From: DASXUX01 sp036504595
GTDB taxonomy: Bacteria; Planctomycetota; SZUA-567; H5-PLA8
Reading direction: 5' to 3'
Assembly: GCA_036504595.1 (NCBI GenBank)
Contig: DASXUX010000004.1
Coordinates: 62,001 to 126,000, forward strand
DNA: 64,000 bases
In this document: positions 42,074 through 50,320 of the stretch, piece after piece
Position numbering within the stretch: the stretch's first letter is position 1
Layout of the letters: the number at the start of each line of letters is the position of its first letter
Notes under the pieces: model-generated
Seen by the model: only the letters and a program-made list of their open reading frames with translations
Told to the model about the DNA's origin: nothing
Database searches by the model: none
Made by a program: the position numbers and the translations under genes

Positions 42074-44164
42074 GTGCCTCACCTGACGATCCTGAATGGC
42101 CCCTCGCGTGGAAAAAGTGTTTCGCTGGGCACCGAGCCTTGCCGTATCGGGCGCGACGCCACAACGGAAGTTTGTATCAGTGACTCCAAAGCTTCGCGCG
42201 TGCATGTCGAGATCACGCTGAAAGACGACCGTTACGTGCTGCGGGATCTGAAAAGCAAGAACGGCACGCTCGTGAACGGTACCACCGTCACCGCCCTTAC
42301 GCTTCAGGAAGGCGACCAGATTCAGATCGGCCAGACGCGCATTGCCTTCTCCATGCAGGCCGCGTCGCACCCCTCGGCAGGCCGCGACGTGGATTCGATG
42401 ATGGCCCCGCGCGTCCCGGTTGGCGTCGTCCCGGCGCTCGGAACTGCCGGAGTGGCCGACGGCGAAGGTTTTGAGACGATGGAACTCAACGCCCCGCTCA
42501 AGATCCTCGGCCAAGTCCAGCCCGGTGCCGCGGCGCCCAGCAGTGCCGCCGTTGCGCAGGCCGAAGCGGACCTGGATGCCACGCCAATCACTCCCATGCG
42601 CCCAAAGACGGACGCCCCGGCGAGCGAACCTTCCGAGCGCACCAACCGTTCGCTGCGAGCGCTCTATATGCTGGCCCGGACCGCGGCGGAAGCGACGGCG
42701 AGCAAACAATTGCTGAGCGCGCTGGTCGTTGGCTTGCGCGGAGCCTTGGAGGCCGACCGCGTCACAGCCGTGACGCTGGACGAGAAGGGTGGGTGGGACG
42801 TAGCCGGACAGGACGCCGCGCAACTGGCTGGACCCGGGGCCGCGTTCGCAAAAATCCCCGTCTCCCGAACGATCGTCGATTACGCGCTGAACACGCGCCG
42901 TTCGGTTTTGACGGCGCCGCGCACGGACGCTCGTTTTGGCGGCGCGAAATCGATTGGCGAGCAGGGCATCAGCAGCGCATTGTGTGTGCCGATTGTCTCG
43001 CAGGCGCAGACGCTCGGATTGATCTATGCCGACCGTCTGGGCGGCCAGGACTTCGACCGCGACGACCAGGAACTGTTGACCGCGGCCTGCCTGCAAGCCG
43101 CGCCCGCTTTGGCGAACTTGCGCCGCCTGGAACAAGTCGTCTCGCGCAAAGAGCGCCTGCTGGACGAACTGAAGAACCAGCACAACCTGTTGGGCGAAAG
43201 CCCGCGTATGAAAGAGGTCGCCGCGTTTATCGAGCGCGCCGCGCCGACAGGGTCGGTGGTGCTCATCCTGGGCGATAGCGGGACCGGCAAGGAATTGGTC
43301 GCGCGCGCGATCCATTACAATTCGCGCCGCAGCGACGCGCCCCTGGTCATTGTGAACTGTGCGGCATTGACGGAATCGCTGATCGAGTCCGAGCTTTTCG
43401 GCCACGTGAAGGGTTCGTTTACGGGCGCGACGAACGATCGCGCGGGCCGCTTCGAGACCGCTCACGAAGGCACGATTTTCCTGGACGAGATCGGCGAGCT
43501 TTCGAATTCGTGCCAGACCAAGCTGCTGCGCGTGCTGGAGCAAGGCGAGATTTCGCGCGTGGGCGAAAGCCGCGTGCGCAAAGTGGACGTGCGCGTGATT
43601 GCGGCGACGAACCGCGATCTACAGGCTGAAGTGAAGAGCGGCCGGTTCCGCGAGGATCTCTTTTACCGGTTGAATGTGCTCTCGATCAGTTTGCCCAAGC
43701 TCTGTCAGCGGGGCTCGGATGTCACTCTGTTGCTGAAACATTATCTGCGCGATGCAGCGCTCCGCAGTGGCCGCGCCCGGATGGAGTTTTCGGACGACGC
43801 CATGGCGGCCCTGCAGCAGTACCGTTGGCCGGGGAACGTGCGCGAACTGCGCAACCTGACCGAGCGCCTCGCCGTGCTGTGCCCGCACGAGATCGTTGGC
43901 GTGCCCGACCTGCCGGCCGAATGCCGAGTCGGAAGCGCTGAGGTTTCGGATGCAGTGCCAGCGGAAGCGAGTTCCGAGCAGCCTGTTGCCGCTCCGGCGC
44001 GATCAGCCGCGCTCGATCCATTGGCGCCGCTGGCCGACGTGGAGAAGCAGCACATTTTGCGCGCGCTTCAGGCGTGCGACAGCAACAAGAAGCTTGCGGC
44101 CGAACGGCTGGGGATCGATCGCAGCACGCTGTACGCGAAGCTGCGTGCGTACGGCTTGGCGTAA
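42074..44164 (+). CDS. FHA-GAF sigma-54-dependent transcriptional activator
   Basis: The protein has four parts. FHA (about 1-95) has GRD, SRVH (41-44) and SKNGTLVNG, reading phosphothreonine. GAF is at about 195-365. The AAA+ sigma-54 interaction domain has Walker A GDSGTGKE (400-407), the sigma-54 contact loop GSFTGA (447-452, where most have GAFTGA), and Walker B GTIFLDEIGEL (about 466). The C-terminal Fis-type HTH (654-696) has LAAERLGIDRSTLYAKL. It lacks a receiver domain, so control is through FHA partners and GAF ligands. GTG 42074 was chosen (GGAG upstream, homology starts at PHLTIL). It is an NtrC-class regulator in the same window as a sigma-54-like promoter. Confidence 0.93.
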   Translation: MPHLTILNGPSRGKSVSLGTEPCRIGRDATTEVCISDSKASRVHVEITLKDDRYVLRDLKSKNGTLVNGTTVTALTLQEGDQIQIGQTRIAFSMQAASHPSAGRDVDSMMAPRVPVGVVPALGTAGVADGEGFETMELNAPLKILGQVQPGAAAPSSAAVAQAEADLDATPITPMRPKTDAPASEPSERTNRSLRALYMLARTAAEATASKQLLSALVVGLRGALEADRVTAVTLDEKGGWDVAGQDAAQLAGPGAAFAKIPVSRTIVDYALNTRRSVLTAPRTDARFGGAKSIGEQGISSALCVPIVSQAQTLGLIYADRLGGQDFDRDDQELLTAACLQAAPALANLRRLEQVVSRKERLLDELKNQHNLLGESPRMKEVAAFIERAAPTGSVVLILGDSGTGKELVARAIHYNSRRSDAPLVIVNCAALTESLIESELFGHVKGSFTGATNDRAGRFETAHEGTIFLDEIGELSNSCQTKLLRVLEQGEISRVGESRVRKVDVRVIAATNRDLQAEVKSGRFREDLFYRLNVLSISLPKLCQRGSDVTLLLKHYLRDAALRSGRARMEFSDDAMAALQQYRWPGNVRELRNLTERLAVLCPHEIVGVPDLPAECRVGSAEVSDAVPAEASSEQPVAAPARSAALDPLAPLADVEKQHILRALQACDSNKKLAAERLGIDRSTLYAKLRAYGLA

Positions 44165-44234
44165 CCGCCGTGCCGCTGGTGTCGTCGTCGGCCAATCCGT
44201 TGCCGACGGGGAAATCGGATGACATGGAGGTATA

Positions 44235-44429
44235 ATAAAGACGCGGGACGTCTTGAAACGTCTACACGAAGACGGCTGGGTGGTGGTGCGTATGCGTGGC
44301 AGCCACAGGCAACTGCAACATCCAGTCAAGATAGGCACGGTAACGGTAGCAGGCCATCCGAACGATGATCTGCATCCAGGCACGCTCAAGAGCATTTGGC
44401 GGCAGGCGCAACTCGAGGAACAACGATGA
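44235..44429 (+). CDS. hicA: HicA-type mRNA interferase toxin, apparent ATA start
   Basis: The 64-residue reading frame KTRDVLKRLHEDGWVVVRMR, then GSHRQLQHPVKIGTVTVAG and LHPGTLKSIWRQAQL, is a clear HicA double-stranded RNA-binding fold with the catalytic His in GSHRQ. No ATG, GTG or TTG lies at the expected first codon; the position normally held by Met is ATA, placed four bases after a perfect GGAGG. A three-codon ORF (ATG GAG GTA TAA) overlaps that site. The next in-frame TTG (44253) would remove the first strand. The stop overlaps the hicB start (ATGA). It may be a rare ATA start or a disabled toxin. Confidence 0.8.
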   Translation: MKTRDVLKRLHEDGWVVVRMRGSHRQLQHPVKIGTVTVAGHPNDDLHPGTLKSIWRQAQLEEQR

Positions 44430-44635
44430 AGGCATACACCGTCATCTACGAACGCGGCAAACGGAATTGGTCGGCGTATGTACCAGACCTGCCTGGTTGT
44501 GTGGCCACAGGGAAAACGAGGCAGGAGACAGCAAGGCGGATGCGGGAGGCGATCGCATTTCACTTGGAAGGCATGCGTTTGCATAAAGAGCGGATTCCTG
44601 CACCCAATGCCCTGGCAGGAACCGTGTGCGTTTGA
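44426..44635 (+). CDS. hicB: HicB-type antitoxin (short form)
   Basis: The 69-residue partner of HicA is coupled by ATGA. MKAYTVIYERGKRNWSAYVP, LPGCVATGKTRQETARRMREAI and FHLEGMRLHKERIP match the HicB partial RNase H fold. The usual C-terminal DNA-binding helix is absent, as in many short HicB proteins, so autoregulation by this protein alone is doubtful. Confidence 0.88.
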   Translation: MKAYTVIYERGKRNWSAYVPDLPGCVATGKTRQETARRMREAIAFHLEGMRLHKERIPAPNALAGTVCV

Positions 44636-44792
44636 AGGTGCGCCCGCGCAACGCGCATGGCGGCGGCATTCCGCGTCTGGCTGATGGCGCGCTGAGTCGC
44701 GCGATAAAGCATTCATGCAGTAACAATCAAGAAGTTTCCTGGCTGCGGGGTACTCTGTCAGAGAACCAGCGCGACTTTTCGGAGGGGAAGCA

Positions 44793-46142
44793 ATGGGCCA
44801 TTCCACTAAAACGCGGCGGCAGTTCTTGAAAGCGGCGGGCGCCGCGGCAGCGTTCACGATCATCCCGCGGCATGTGCTCGGCGGCCCCGGCGAGAAGGCC
44901 CCCAGCGACAAGCTGAACATCGCTTGCATCGGCCTGGGCTGGCCGGGGCGCAAGGACACGGATGCCGTCGCTCCAGCCGACAACATCGTGGCGCTGTGCG
45001 ATGTGGACACGTCGCGCGAAGCGGAATGGCGCAAGAAATATCCCAAGGCGCAGCAGTTCCAGGATTACCGCAAGATGTTCGACGCGATGGACAAGGGCAT
45101 CGATGCCGTGATCGTCGCCACGCCCGACCACACGCACGCGGTGCTGTGCATGGCCGCGATCAAGCGCGGCAAGCACGTGTACTGCGAAAAGCCGCTGGCG
45201 CATTCCATCGGCGAAGTGCGCGCGTTGATGAAAGCCGCTCAGGAGAAGAAGGTCATCACGCAGCTCGGCAACCAGGGGCATTCCTCGGACAGCATTCGCC
45301 TGTTCTGCGAATGGGTGCTGGACGGTGCGATCGGAGATGTCCATACCGTCCACGCCGGCGCTCGGCCCGTGAACAGTGGTATTGACCGCTTGAAAGAGAT
45401 CAAGCAGCCCGTGCCCGTGCCGGCGAATCTCGATTGGGACCTGTGGTTGGGGCCGGCGGCGGAGCGGCCGTACCATCCGGCGTACTTGCCTGAGACGTGG
45501 CGTGGCTGGGTGCCGTTCGGCAATGGGACGATGGGCGATTGGGGCTGCCACGTGCTCGATCCCGTGTTTTGGGCGCTGGACTTGGGTGCGCCTGCGGTCA
45601 TCACGGCCGAACCGAAAAATTACGATCCGAAGTTGCAGGCCGATGTCTTCCCAAAAGGCGACATCATCACGTTCGAATTCCCCGCCAAGGACAAGCGCCC
45701 GGCAGTGACCATCAAGTGGCACAGTGGCACGGAGGCCATCCCGCGCCCGAAGGAACTGGAACCCGAACGCAAGCCCGTGGACACCGGCGCGGTCGTCTAC
45801 GGCACCAAAGGCACGATCATGTACGGTTCGCACGGTGCCGGCGGAGTGCGCATCATTCCTGAACAGTTGATGAAGACCTACAAGCGCCCCGAGCCCAGCA
45901 TTCCGCGCGTCCCCGGCGGCGGCCACGAACAGGATTGGATCACAGCGATCAAGTCCGGCAAGAAAGCCGGTTCCGATTTCAGCTACGGCGGCCCGTTGAC
46001 CGAAATCGGACTCCTGGGCGTGATCGGCCTGAAGTTCCCCGGCCAGCGGCTGGACTGGGACGCCGCGAACGCCACGTTCAACAACTTCACCGACGCGAAC
46101 CAATATGTGAATCCCCCGTACCGCGAAGGGTGGAAGCTGTAA
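44793..46142 (+). CDS. Tat-exported Gfo/Idh/MocA family oxidoreductase
   Basis: The 449-residue NAD(P)-dependent oxidoreductase, probably exported folded by the Tat system, has a twin-arginine motif TRRQFLKAAGAAAA at the N-terminus. The Rossmann part has LNIACIGLGWPGRKD and IVATPDHTHAVLC, then the conserved HVYCEKPLAHS. The substrate side has GNQGHSSDSIRLF, and the region GDWGCHVLDPVFWAL is typical of the planctomycete-type family (with a C-terminal DUF-like domain). The sugar substrate is unknown. GGAGGGGAAGC precedes the ATG. Confidence 0.93.
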   Translation: MGHSTKTRRQFLKAAGAAAAFTIIPRHVLGGPGEKAPSDKLNIACIGLGWPGRKDTDAVAPADNIVALCDVDTSREAEWRKKYPKAQQFQDYRKMFDAMDKGIDAVIVATPDHTHAVLCMAAIKRGKHVYCEKPLAHSIGEVRALMKAAQEKKVITQLGNQGHSSDSIRLFCEWVLDGAIGDVHTVHAGARPVNSGIDRLKEIKQPVPVPANLDWDLWLGPAAERPYHPAYLPETWRGWVPFGNGTMGDWGCHVLDPVFWALDLGAPAVITAEPKNYDPKLQADVFPKGDIITFEFPAKDKRPAVTIKWHSGTEAIPRPKELEPERKPVDTGAVVYGTKGTIMYGSHGAGGVRIIPEQLMKTYKRPEPSIPRVPGGGHEQDWITAIKSGKKAGSDFSYGGPLTEIGLLGVIGLKFPGQRLDWDAANATFNNFTDANQYVNPPYREGWKL

Positions 46143-46176
46143 TTGCGGAATGCGGATATCGGATTGCGGATTCAAC
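46142..46176. repeat. Tandem-word repeat (ATTGCGGAAT family)
   Basis: ATTGCGGAATGCGGATATCG and GATTGCGGATT lie between the oxidoreductase stop and the coiled-coil gene. Relatives are at 10351-10373 and, inverted, 58663-58695. Confidence 0.7.
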
Positions 46177-46196
46177 GGATTGAAAGGGGAGACAAA

Positions 46197-47222
46197 ATGG
46201 CTGCAAAGGTGACGCCCACGCGCGCGAAGAAGACGAAAGCCGAAGTACAGGAGGAGTTCGAAAAGATTACCGAGGAAGTGGTTCGCGAGAAGGTCGAGTC
46301 GAGCCCAAAAGCCGAAGAGGTGATCAAGCGCGTCGAGGCCGAGGTGCGCGAGGCGGTGAAGGATGTCACCGTCGAGAGCATTGCGCAGAAAATGGCCGAA
46401 CTCGGAGTCGAAGTCCCCAAGGCGCTCTCTGAGCTGTCCGCAAGAATGGTTGCCGAAGCGGCGCTTCTGTCTTCGTTGGGGGAGGCTGTCTCGCTGGAGC
46501 GGAAGGAGATCGAGAGATTGCACAAGCTTGACGTCGCGGCGACGGCTCTCGATCAGTTGGTAGAATCGCACCAACAGAAGCAGGCGGCGTTTCAAACCGA
46601 GATGACCGATGCGCGCACGCGATGGGCACAGGAACAGGAAACGCGCGAGAGTGACCAGAAGGAGTTCGACGAGAATCTAAAGAAGCAGCGCGCACGCGAA
46701 AAGGAAGAGTACGAGTATCAGAAAGCTCTGGAACGCAAAAAGGAAGAGGACCAGCACGAGGAGGCGGTGCGGCTGGAACAGCGCAAGAACAAGGAACGGC
46801 AGGAGGCCTTGGAGAAATCCTGGCAAGTTCGCGAGGCGGCGCTGAAGGAAAGCGAGGGGGAACTGGCCGCGCTGAAGCAGGAGTCGGCGACGTTCCCGGA
46901 GCGCTTGAAGAAAGAGACCGACAGAGCTGTCGCCGACGCGCTGAAAGCCGTCGAGGCTCGCCACAAGCAGGAACTGCTGGTGCTGCAGAAGGATGCGGAG
47001 TCGGAGAAGCGGCTGGCGGAACTCAGAATCAAGTCTCTGGAGGACACTGTCGCGAGGCAGTACGCGCAGATCGAAGCGCTCGGCCAGCGCGTCGAAGAGG
47101 CCAAGCGCCAGGTTCAGGACATCGCCCTCAAAGCCATCGAAGGCGCCTCCGGAGCCAACGCGTTGTCTCACGTCAACAAGATTGCGATGGAGCAGGCCAA
47201 GACCCGCACGCCCCAGGCGTGA
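46197..47222 (+). CDS. Cytoplasmic coiled-coil protein, unknown
   Basis: The 341-residue protein is almost wholly helical. Residues about 90-330 are heptad-rich with long Glu/Lys/Gln runs (EEYEYQKALERKKEEDQHEE). The N-terminal 60 residues are Lys/Ala/Glu-rich, and an amphipathic segment SIAQKMAELGVEVPKALSEL follows. No signal peptide or membrane segment is seen. The start is ATG 46197 after AAGGGGAG. A structural or scaffolding role is inferred only from shape. Confidence 0.7.
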   Translation: MAAKVTPTRAKKTKAEVQEEFEKITEEVVREKVESSPKAEEVIKRVEAEVREAVKDVTVESIAQKMAELGVEVPKALSELSARMVAEAALLSSLGEAVSLERKEIERLHKLDVAATALDQLVESHQQKQAAFQTEMTDARTRWAQEQETRESDQKEFDENLKKQRAREKEEYEYQKALERKKEEDQHEEAVRLEQRKNKERQEALEKSWQVREAALKESEGELAALKQESATFPERLKKETDRAVADALKAVEARHKQELLVLQKDAESEKRLAELRIKSLEDTVARQYAQIEALGQRVEEAKRQVQDIALKAIEGASGANALSHVNKIAMEQAKTRTPQA

Positions 47223-47331
47223 GGCCATTCTGTGTTGTGGCACGGGCAGCCTCTGTTAGCTGTTGGCTGCTCCTGCGGTGGGCGCAGAACCTTCGCCGCG
47301 CGAGGCGCGACCGTATCTCCTTGCGCCGCAA

Positions 47332-47637
47332 TCAACGATATGCGTTCTTTCGCGCTTCGACCGAGAGCATGTACACGATTCGTTCTGCCTCTCCAACGGT
47401 GTAGAAAACGCGGAATCCGCCAATCCGGTAGCGCCACATTGCCGGCGTATAACCGCGGAGCTTCTTAATACTCGGCCCGAAGAACGGCATCCTTCTGAAT
47501 TGTGGATAAACGACGTCCATGAGTTTCCTGCGGATCGCGCCGGCCTCGCGATGGGGCAGCCTCGCCAGGCTGCGCGCGAACTCTTGGGTTTCGAAAATTC
47601 TGAACTCAGACGAAGCGCCCGCGCTTGGCCCTAGCAT
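47332..47637 (-). CDS. RelE/ParE-superfamily toxin
   Basis: The 101-residue toxin-like protein has the core FRIFETQEFARSLARLPHRE, KLMDVVYPQFRRMPFFGPSI, then KKLRGYTPAMWRYRIGGFRV and FYTVGEAERIVYMLSVEARK. This is the RelE fold with basic residues on the last strands. It overlaps the end of the RHH antitoxin gene by 32 bases. In RelE members the product cleaves ribosome-bound mRNA; in ParE members it poisons gyrase. The sequence favours RelE-type but does not settle it. ATG 47637 was chosen. Confidence 0.85.
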   Translation of the reverse strand: MLGPSAGASSEFRIFETQEFARSLARLPHREAGAIRRKLMDVVYPQFRRMPFFGPSIKKLRGYTPAMWRYRIGGFRVFYTVGEAERIVYMLSVEARKNAYR

Positions 47638-47845
47638 CGGCAACCCCTCGCTTGAGACTCCGGTTTAGTGCGGTGTTCGCCCCGATCTCCGCCATCTCGT
47701 ACTCGTCCACGTATTCCGTTTCGTCGAGATAGCGCAGCGCGGCAGTTTCGATGAAGTTCGATAGCGGCCGGTTGTCCCGCTGCGCGCACAGCCGCAGCCG
47801 CTCATACACACTGGCATCCAGCCGCAGCGTCACAGTTCTCGACAT
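47606..47845 (-). CDS. Ribbon-helix-helix antitoxin
   Basis: The 79-residue protein has RHH strand MSRTVTLRLDASVYERL, helices LCAQRDNRPLSNFIETAALRYL and a C-terminal acidic/basic toxin-binding tail. GGAGG lies upstream of ATG 47845. It is the first gene of a two-gene toxin-antitoxin operon and probably binds the 10-bp direct repeats in its own promoter. Confidence 0.88.
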   Translation of the reverse strand: MSRTVTLRLDASVYERLRLCAQRDNRPLSNFIETAALRYLDETEYVDEYEMAEIGANTALNRSLKRGVADARAKRGRFV

Positions 47846-47878
47846 CGTGTTCCTCCCCGCAGCACTCAATGTACACGG

Positions 47879-47909
47879 ATAGAATACAATAGAATACGTT
47901 GGAAGTCAA
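47879..47909 (-). promoter_or_regulatory. Toxin-antitoxin promoter with direct-repeat operator
   Basis: On the minus strand TTGACT (47904-47909), a 17-base spacer and TATTCT (47881-47886) form a sigma-70 promoter. Two exact ATAGAATAC repeats (47879-47887 and 47889-47897, 10-base period) overlap the -10 box and spacer, a fit for cooperative RHH binding. Confidence 0.65.
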
Positions 47910-47917
47910 ATCAATCG

Positions 47918-47940
47918 CACGGCTGGACAAGCCAGCCGTG
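47918..47940. repeat. Perfect hairpin CACGGCTGG / CCAGCCGTG
   Basis: Nine-base arms flank an ACAAG loop between the toxin-antitoxin operon and the PQQ-type gene. There is no clear T-run, so a terminator role is unproven. Confidence 0.6.
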
Positions 47941-47947
47941 GCACGCT

Positions 47948-50221
47948 TTACGGTTCTCGCATGCAATACAGATACTCTTCGCCCTTCAGGAATAAGTCCT
48001 TTCCGTTGAACACCGGCGAGGTGTAGAACGCTTCCTGCTTGCAGGCATTGCCGCTCCACGTTGACGGGCTGATGTTCTCCAGGATATTTCGGCCGAGCTC
48101 TTCGTATAAAGGTCCGGGCTTCAGAATAATCGTGTAGCCGGAGTTGTCGGTGAGGTAGACGTTTTTGCCACCTAGCGTCGGACTGGCAGCGGCGCCATAC
48201 AGAAATCGATCGTAGCGGCAGTACCAGTCGAGCCAGCGGCGATAGACGCTCTTGCGCGCGGCTACGTCCACCGCCATCAACCCGCCGCTCATGTCCATCG
48301 CGTACACGATTCCGTCTAGATACAGCGGCGAGGCGACCCAGAATGTAACCCCGCGCAACGGCACGTGGTCCTGCTGCCAGTCCAATTCAAAAAGCTGTTT
48401 GATCGCGGGCTTGCCGTTCGTGTCAGCCGGAAGTTGGTACGCGGTGAAGGCGGTGTTTGCTTCCGTCCAACCTTTGAACCGGCCGGGAACGTAAAGAACA
48501 CCGTTCTCAACAATGGGTGTATCTACTCCAAAGAGATTCGTGTCGTTGGCGGCGATTTTTGTGCCATCGGACGCACGGTAAAGCGTCAGGAAGCGTCCGC
48601 CGCCGCGCGTGAGTATGGCCGGCTCCTGCCCGATGCGGACGACCTGCGGCGAGCCGCCGTCCACTTCGTCGCACGGCTGCTTCCAGAGGACTTTGCCATT
48701 GGCGGCATCGAAGGCCACCAGCCATTTGCAGGCGGCGTAAACGAGTTTGTTATCAACCAGCAGCGGTGACGTGTGCAGCCCATGCTCCGCCGCGCCAAAC
48801 GCTTCGTGGTAACTCCAGATGCGCTTGCCCGAGAGATCGAAGCAGCAGACGACGCTCGCGCCTGGGCCTTTCATGCCGCCGCCGCACGCCCAGTAGACGC
48901 GCGTGCCATCGCTGCACGGCGCCGCGTTGCTGGAGGCCACTTCATTGCCCGACATCGGCGGAAAGCGTTTGCGGTCGGCGGTCTGAAATGCCTTGTGCAG
49001 CTTAATCTCCAAGTCCGTTTTCGTTTTCAGCAATTTGTCGAGCTCGCTCTGCTGCGTCGTGGACATCCCTTGCGCGGAAACCGCGCCGTTGATGGCTGCC
49101 GTCGCGTCTTGGTTGAGTTTCTCCAGTTGCGCGGCCAGCGGTTCGATCGTTTCTTTGAAAGGCGCTCGGTCCTCGGGGCTCAAAGCGTCCCATGGCGTGT
49201 TCGAGCGTATCCAAAGGACTTTGCCGTCGGCTTTGCTCACGCACATCAGATCAGAAATCGCTGAGCCGAATACGATGTTGTCCCCGACGACAATGGGCTG
49301 CGACATGCTGCGGCCCGTGACGCGCGTCATCCAGGCGATGTTCTTGGTTTCATAGCTGGCCGGCAGGATCGGAGAAAGATACGCGACGCAGCGCCAGCGG
49401 CTGACGACCTCATGGCCCGGCGTCCACGCATCGGCGCCGCTCGCGACTTTGATCAGCAGGCGATTCCAGCCTTGTGCGAGAGTGACTTCGATTTCTTTCT
49501 TGTCCCAGACGTTCTTGTTGGTCTCAACGGCCACCTTCAGCGGTTCACCGTTGAGCCAAGCTTTGGCGCCGGCTCCCCAGTTCAGGTTCGTCAAGCTGGC
49601 CTTGCCGCCGTTGGGCGCGTGAATGTACGTGTGCGCGTAAGCGACCTTGTGGTCAAAATCGCCTTCAACCTTGAAGTTGAGTTTCTCGTCGCGCGAAAAC
49701 TTGCCGAACGCATAGACGAAATCGACATTCAGATGCCTGCACATGCCGCCGTTGTGAATGTGCGTGGTCTGCGTCTCCATGCTGGCGCGCAGAAACTTCC
49801 ACGCAACTTCGCCCGTCTTGTCGCCTTCGTTGGGTTGGATGGAAGTCTCGCCGCCAAGAAAATCCTTTTCGAGGCCCTCCTTAAGATCGGTGGCATTAAA
49901 AGGCCCGGCCACCAGCCACTCTTTGATCGCGAAGTATTCGAGCGACACCGCCTCCTTGCCGGTAGCGCCAGCGTCCCTGCCGGCCGGCTTTCGAGCCTGG
50001 TACTTCAGCTCGGACGTGACGCCCTTGACGCGGCGGCTCCATTGGAGCGGCGGCGTCGCGCCCGGATACCTGCCCGTCCAGTCGCCGCGCCATCCAATGG
50101 GGTGTTCAGGGGACGCGGAGAAGGTGGAAGATCCGAGCGGGGCGTTGGCTTCGGCGGTCAGACCACATGCGCACAGCTCTATCGCAGCCAGCAGAATTAC
50201 GAAGTTGGCGGTCCTAATCAT
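47948..50221 (-). CDS. Secreted PQQ-binding-like beta-propeller protein
   Basis: The 757-residue exported protein has a signal peptide (MIRTANFVILLAAIELCACGL). An N-terminal half of jelly-roll type (about 95-290: YFAIKEWLVAGPFN, NGEPLKVAVETNKNVWDKKE) resembles domains that precede PQQ propellers. The propeller (about 300-757) shows repeated blades (VVGDNIVFGSAISDLMCVSK, VYWACGG, LVDNKLVYAACKWLVAFDAANGKVLW). Catalytic PQQ dehydrogenase residues are not obvious; these proteins are often non-enzymatic. Residues 77-90 (RKPAGRDAGATGKE) are encoded by a dispersed repeat. It follows the exopolysaccharide genes with a 99-base gap. Confidence 0.85.
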   Translation of the reverse strand: MIRTANFVILLAAIELCACGLTAEANAPLGSSTFSASPEHPIGWRGDWTGRYPGATPPLQWSRRVKGVTSELKYQARKPAGRDAGATGKEAVSLEYFAIKEWLVAGPFNATDLKEGLEKDFLGGETSIQPNEGDKTGEVAWKFLRASMETQTTHIHNGGMCRHLNVDFVYAFGKFSRDEKLNFKVEGDFDHKVAYAHTYIHAPNGGKASLTNLNWGAGAKAWLNGEPLKVAVETNKNVWDKKEIEVTLAQGWNRLLIKVASGADAWTPGHEVVSRWRCVAYLSPILPASYETKNIAWMTRVTGRSMSQPIVVGDNIVFGSAISDLMCVSKADGKVLWIRSNTPWDALSPEDRAPFKETIEPLAAQLEKLNQDATAAINGAVSAQGMSTTQQSELDKLLKTKTDLEIKLHKAFQTADRKRFPPMSGNEVASSNAAPCSDGTRVYWACGGGMKGPGASVVCCFDLSGKRIWSYHEAFGAAEHGLHTSPLLVDNKLVYAACKWLVAFDAANGKVLWKQPCDEVDGGSPQVVRIGQEPAILTRGGGRFLTLYRASDGTKIAANDTNLFGVDTPIVENGVLYVPGRFKGWTEANTAFTAYQLPADTNGKPAIKQLFELDWQQDHVPLRGVTFWVASPLYLDGIVYAMDMSGGLMAVDVAARKSVYRRWLDWYCRYDRFLYGAAASPTLGGKNVYLTDNSGYTIILKPGPLYEELGRNILENISPSTWSGNACKQEAFYTSPVFNGKDLFLKGEEYLYCMREP
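49961..49988 (+). repeat. GGTAGCGCC-type repeat inside the PQQ-type gene
   Basis: GGTAGCGCCAGCGTCCCTGC then CGGCCGGC, on the strand opposite to the gene. The sense strand reads it as PAGRDAGATG, a different frame and direction from the other copies. Confidence 0.8.
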
Positions 50222-50320
50222 GGCGCAGGCACCTCGTTGGAACTTACGGAGTATCTCGCATGCGAAATTCTCGTGGATTTTTGCCGGGACCGCAAGACGC
50301 CCTCGCCGCAGGAATCTCAC

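Noticed and set aside
44224..44235. Mini-ORF ATG GAG GTA TAA as a separate gene
   Set aside because: Three codons are too short to be a gene; reported only as a possible control element for HicA.
47918..47940. Hairpin as terminator of the PQQ-type gene
   Set aside because: The stem is good but no T-run follows on the gene's strand; kept as a repeat/hairpin only.
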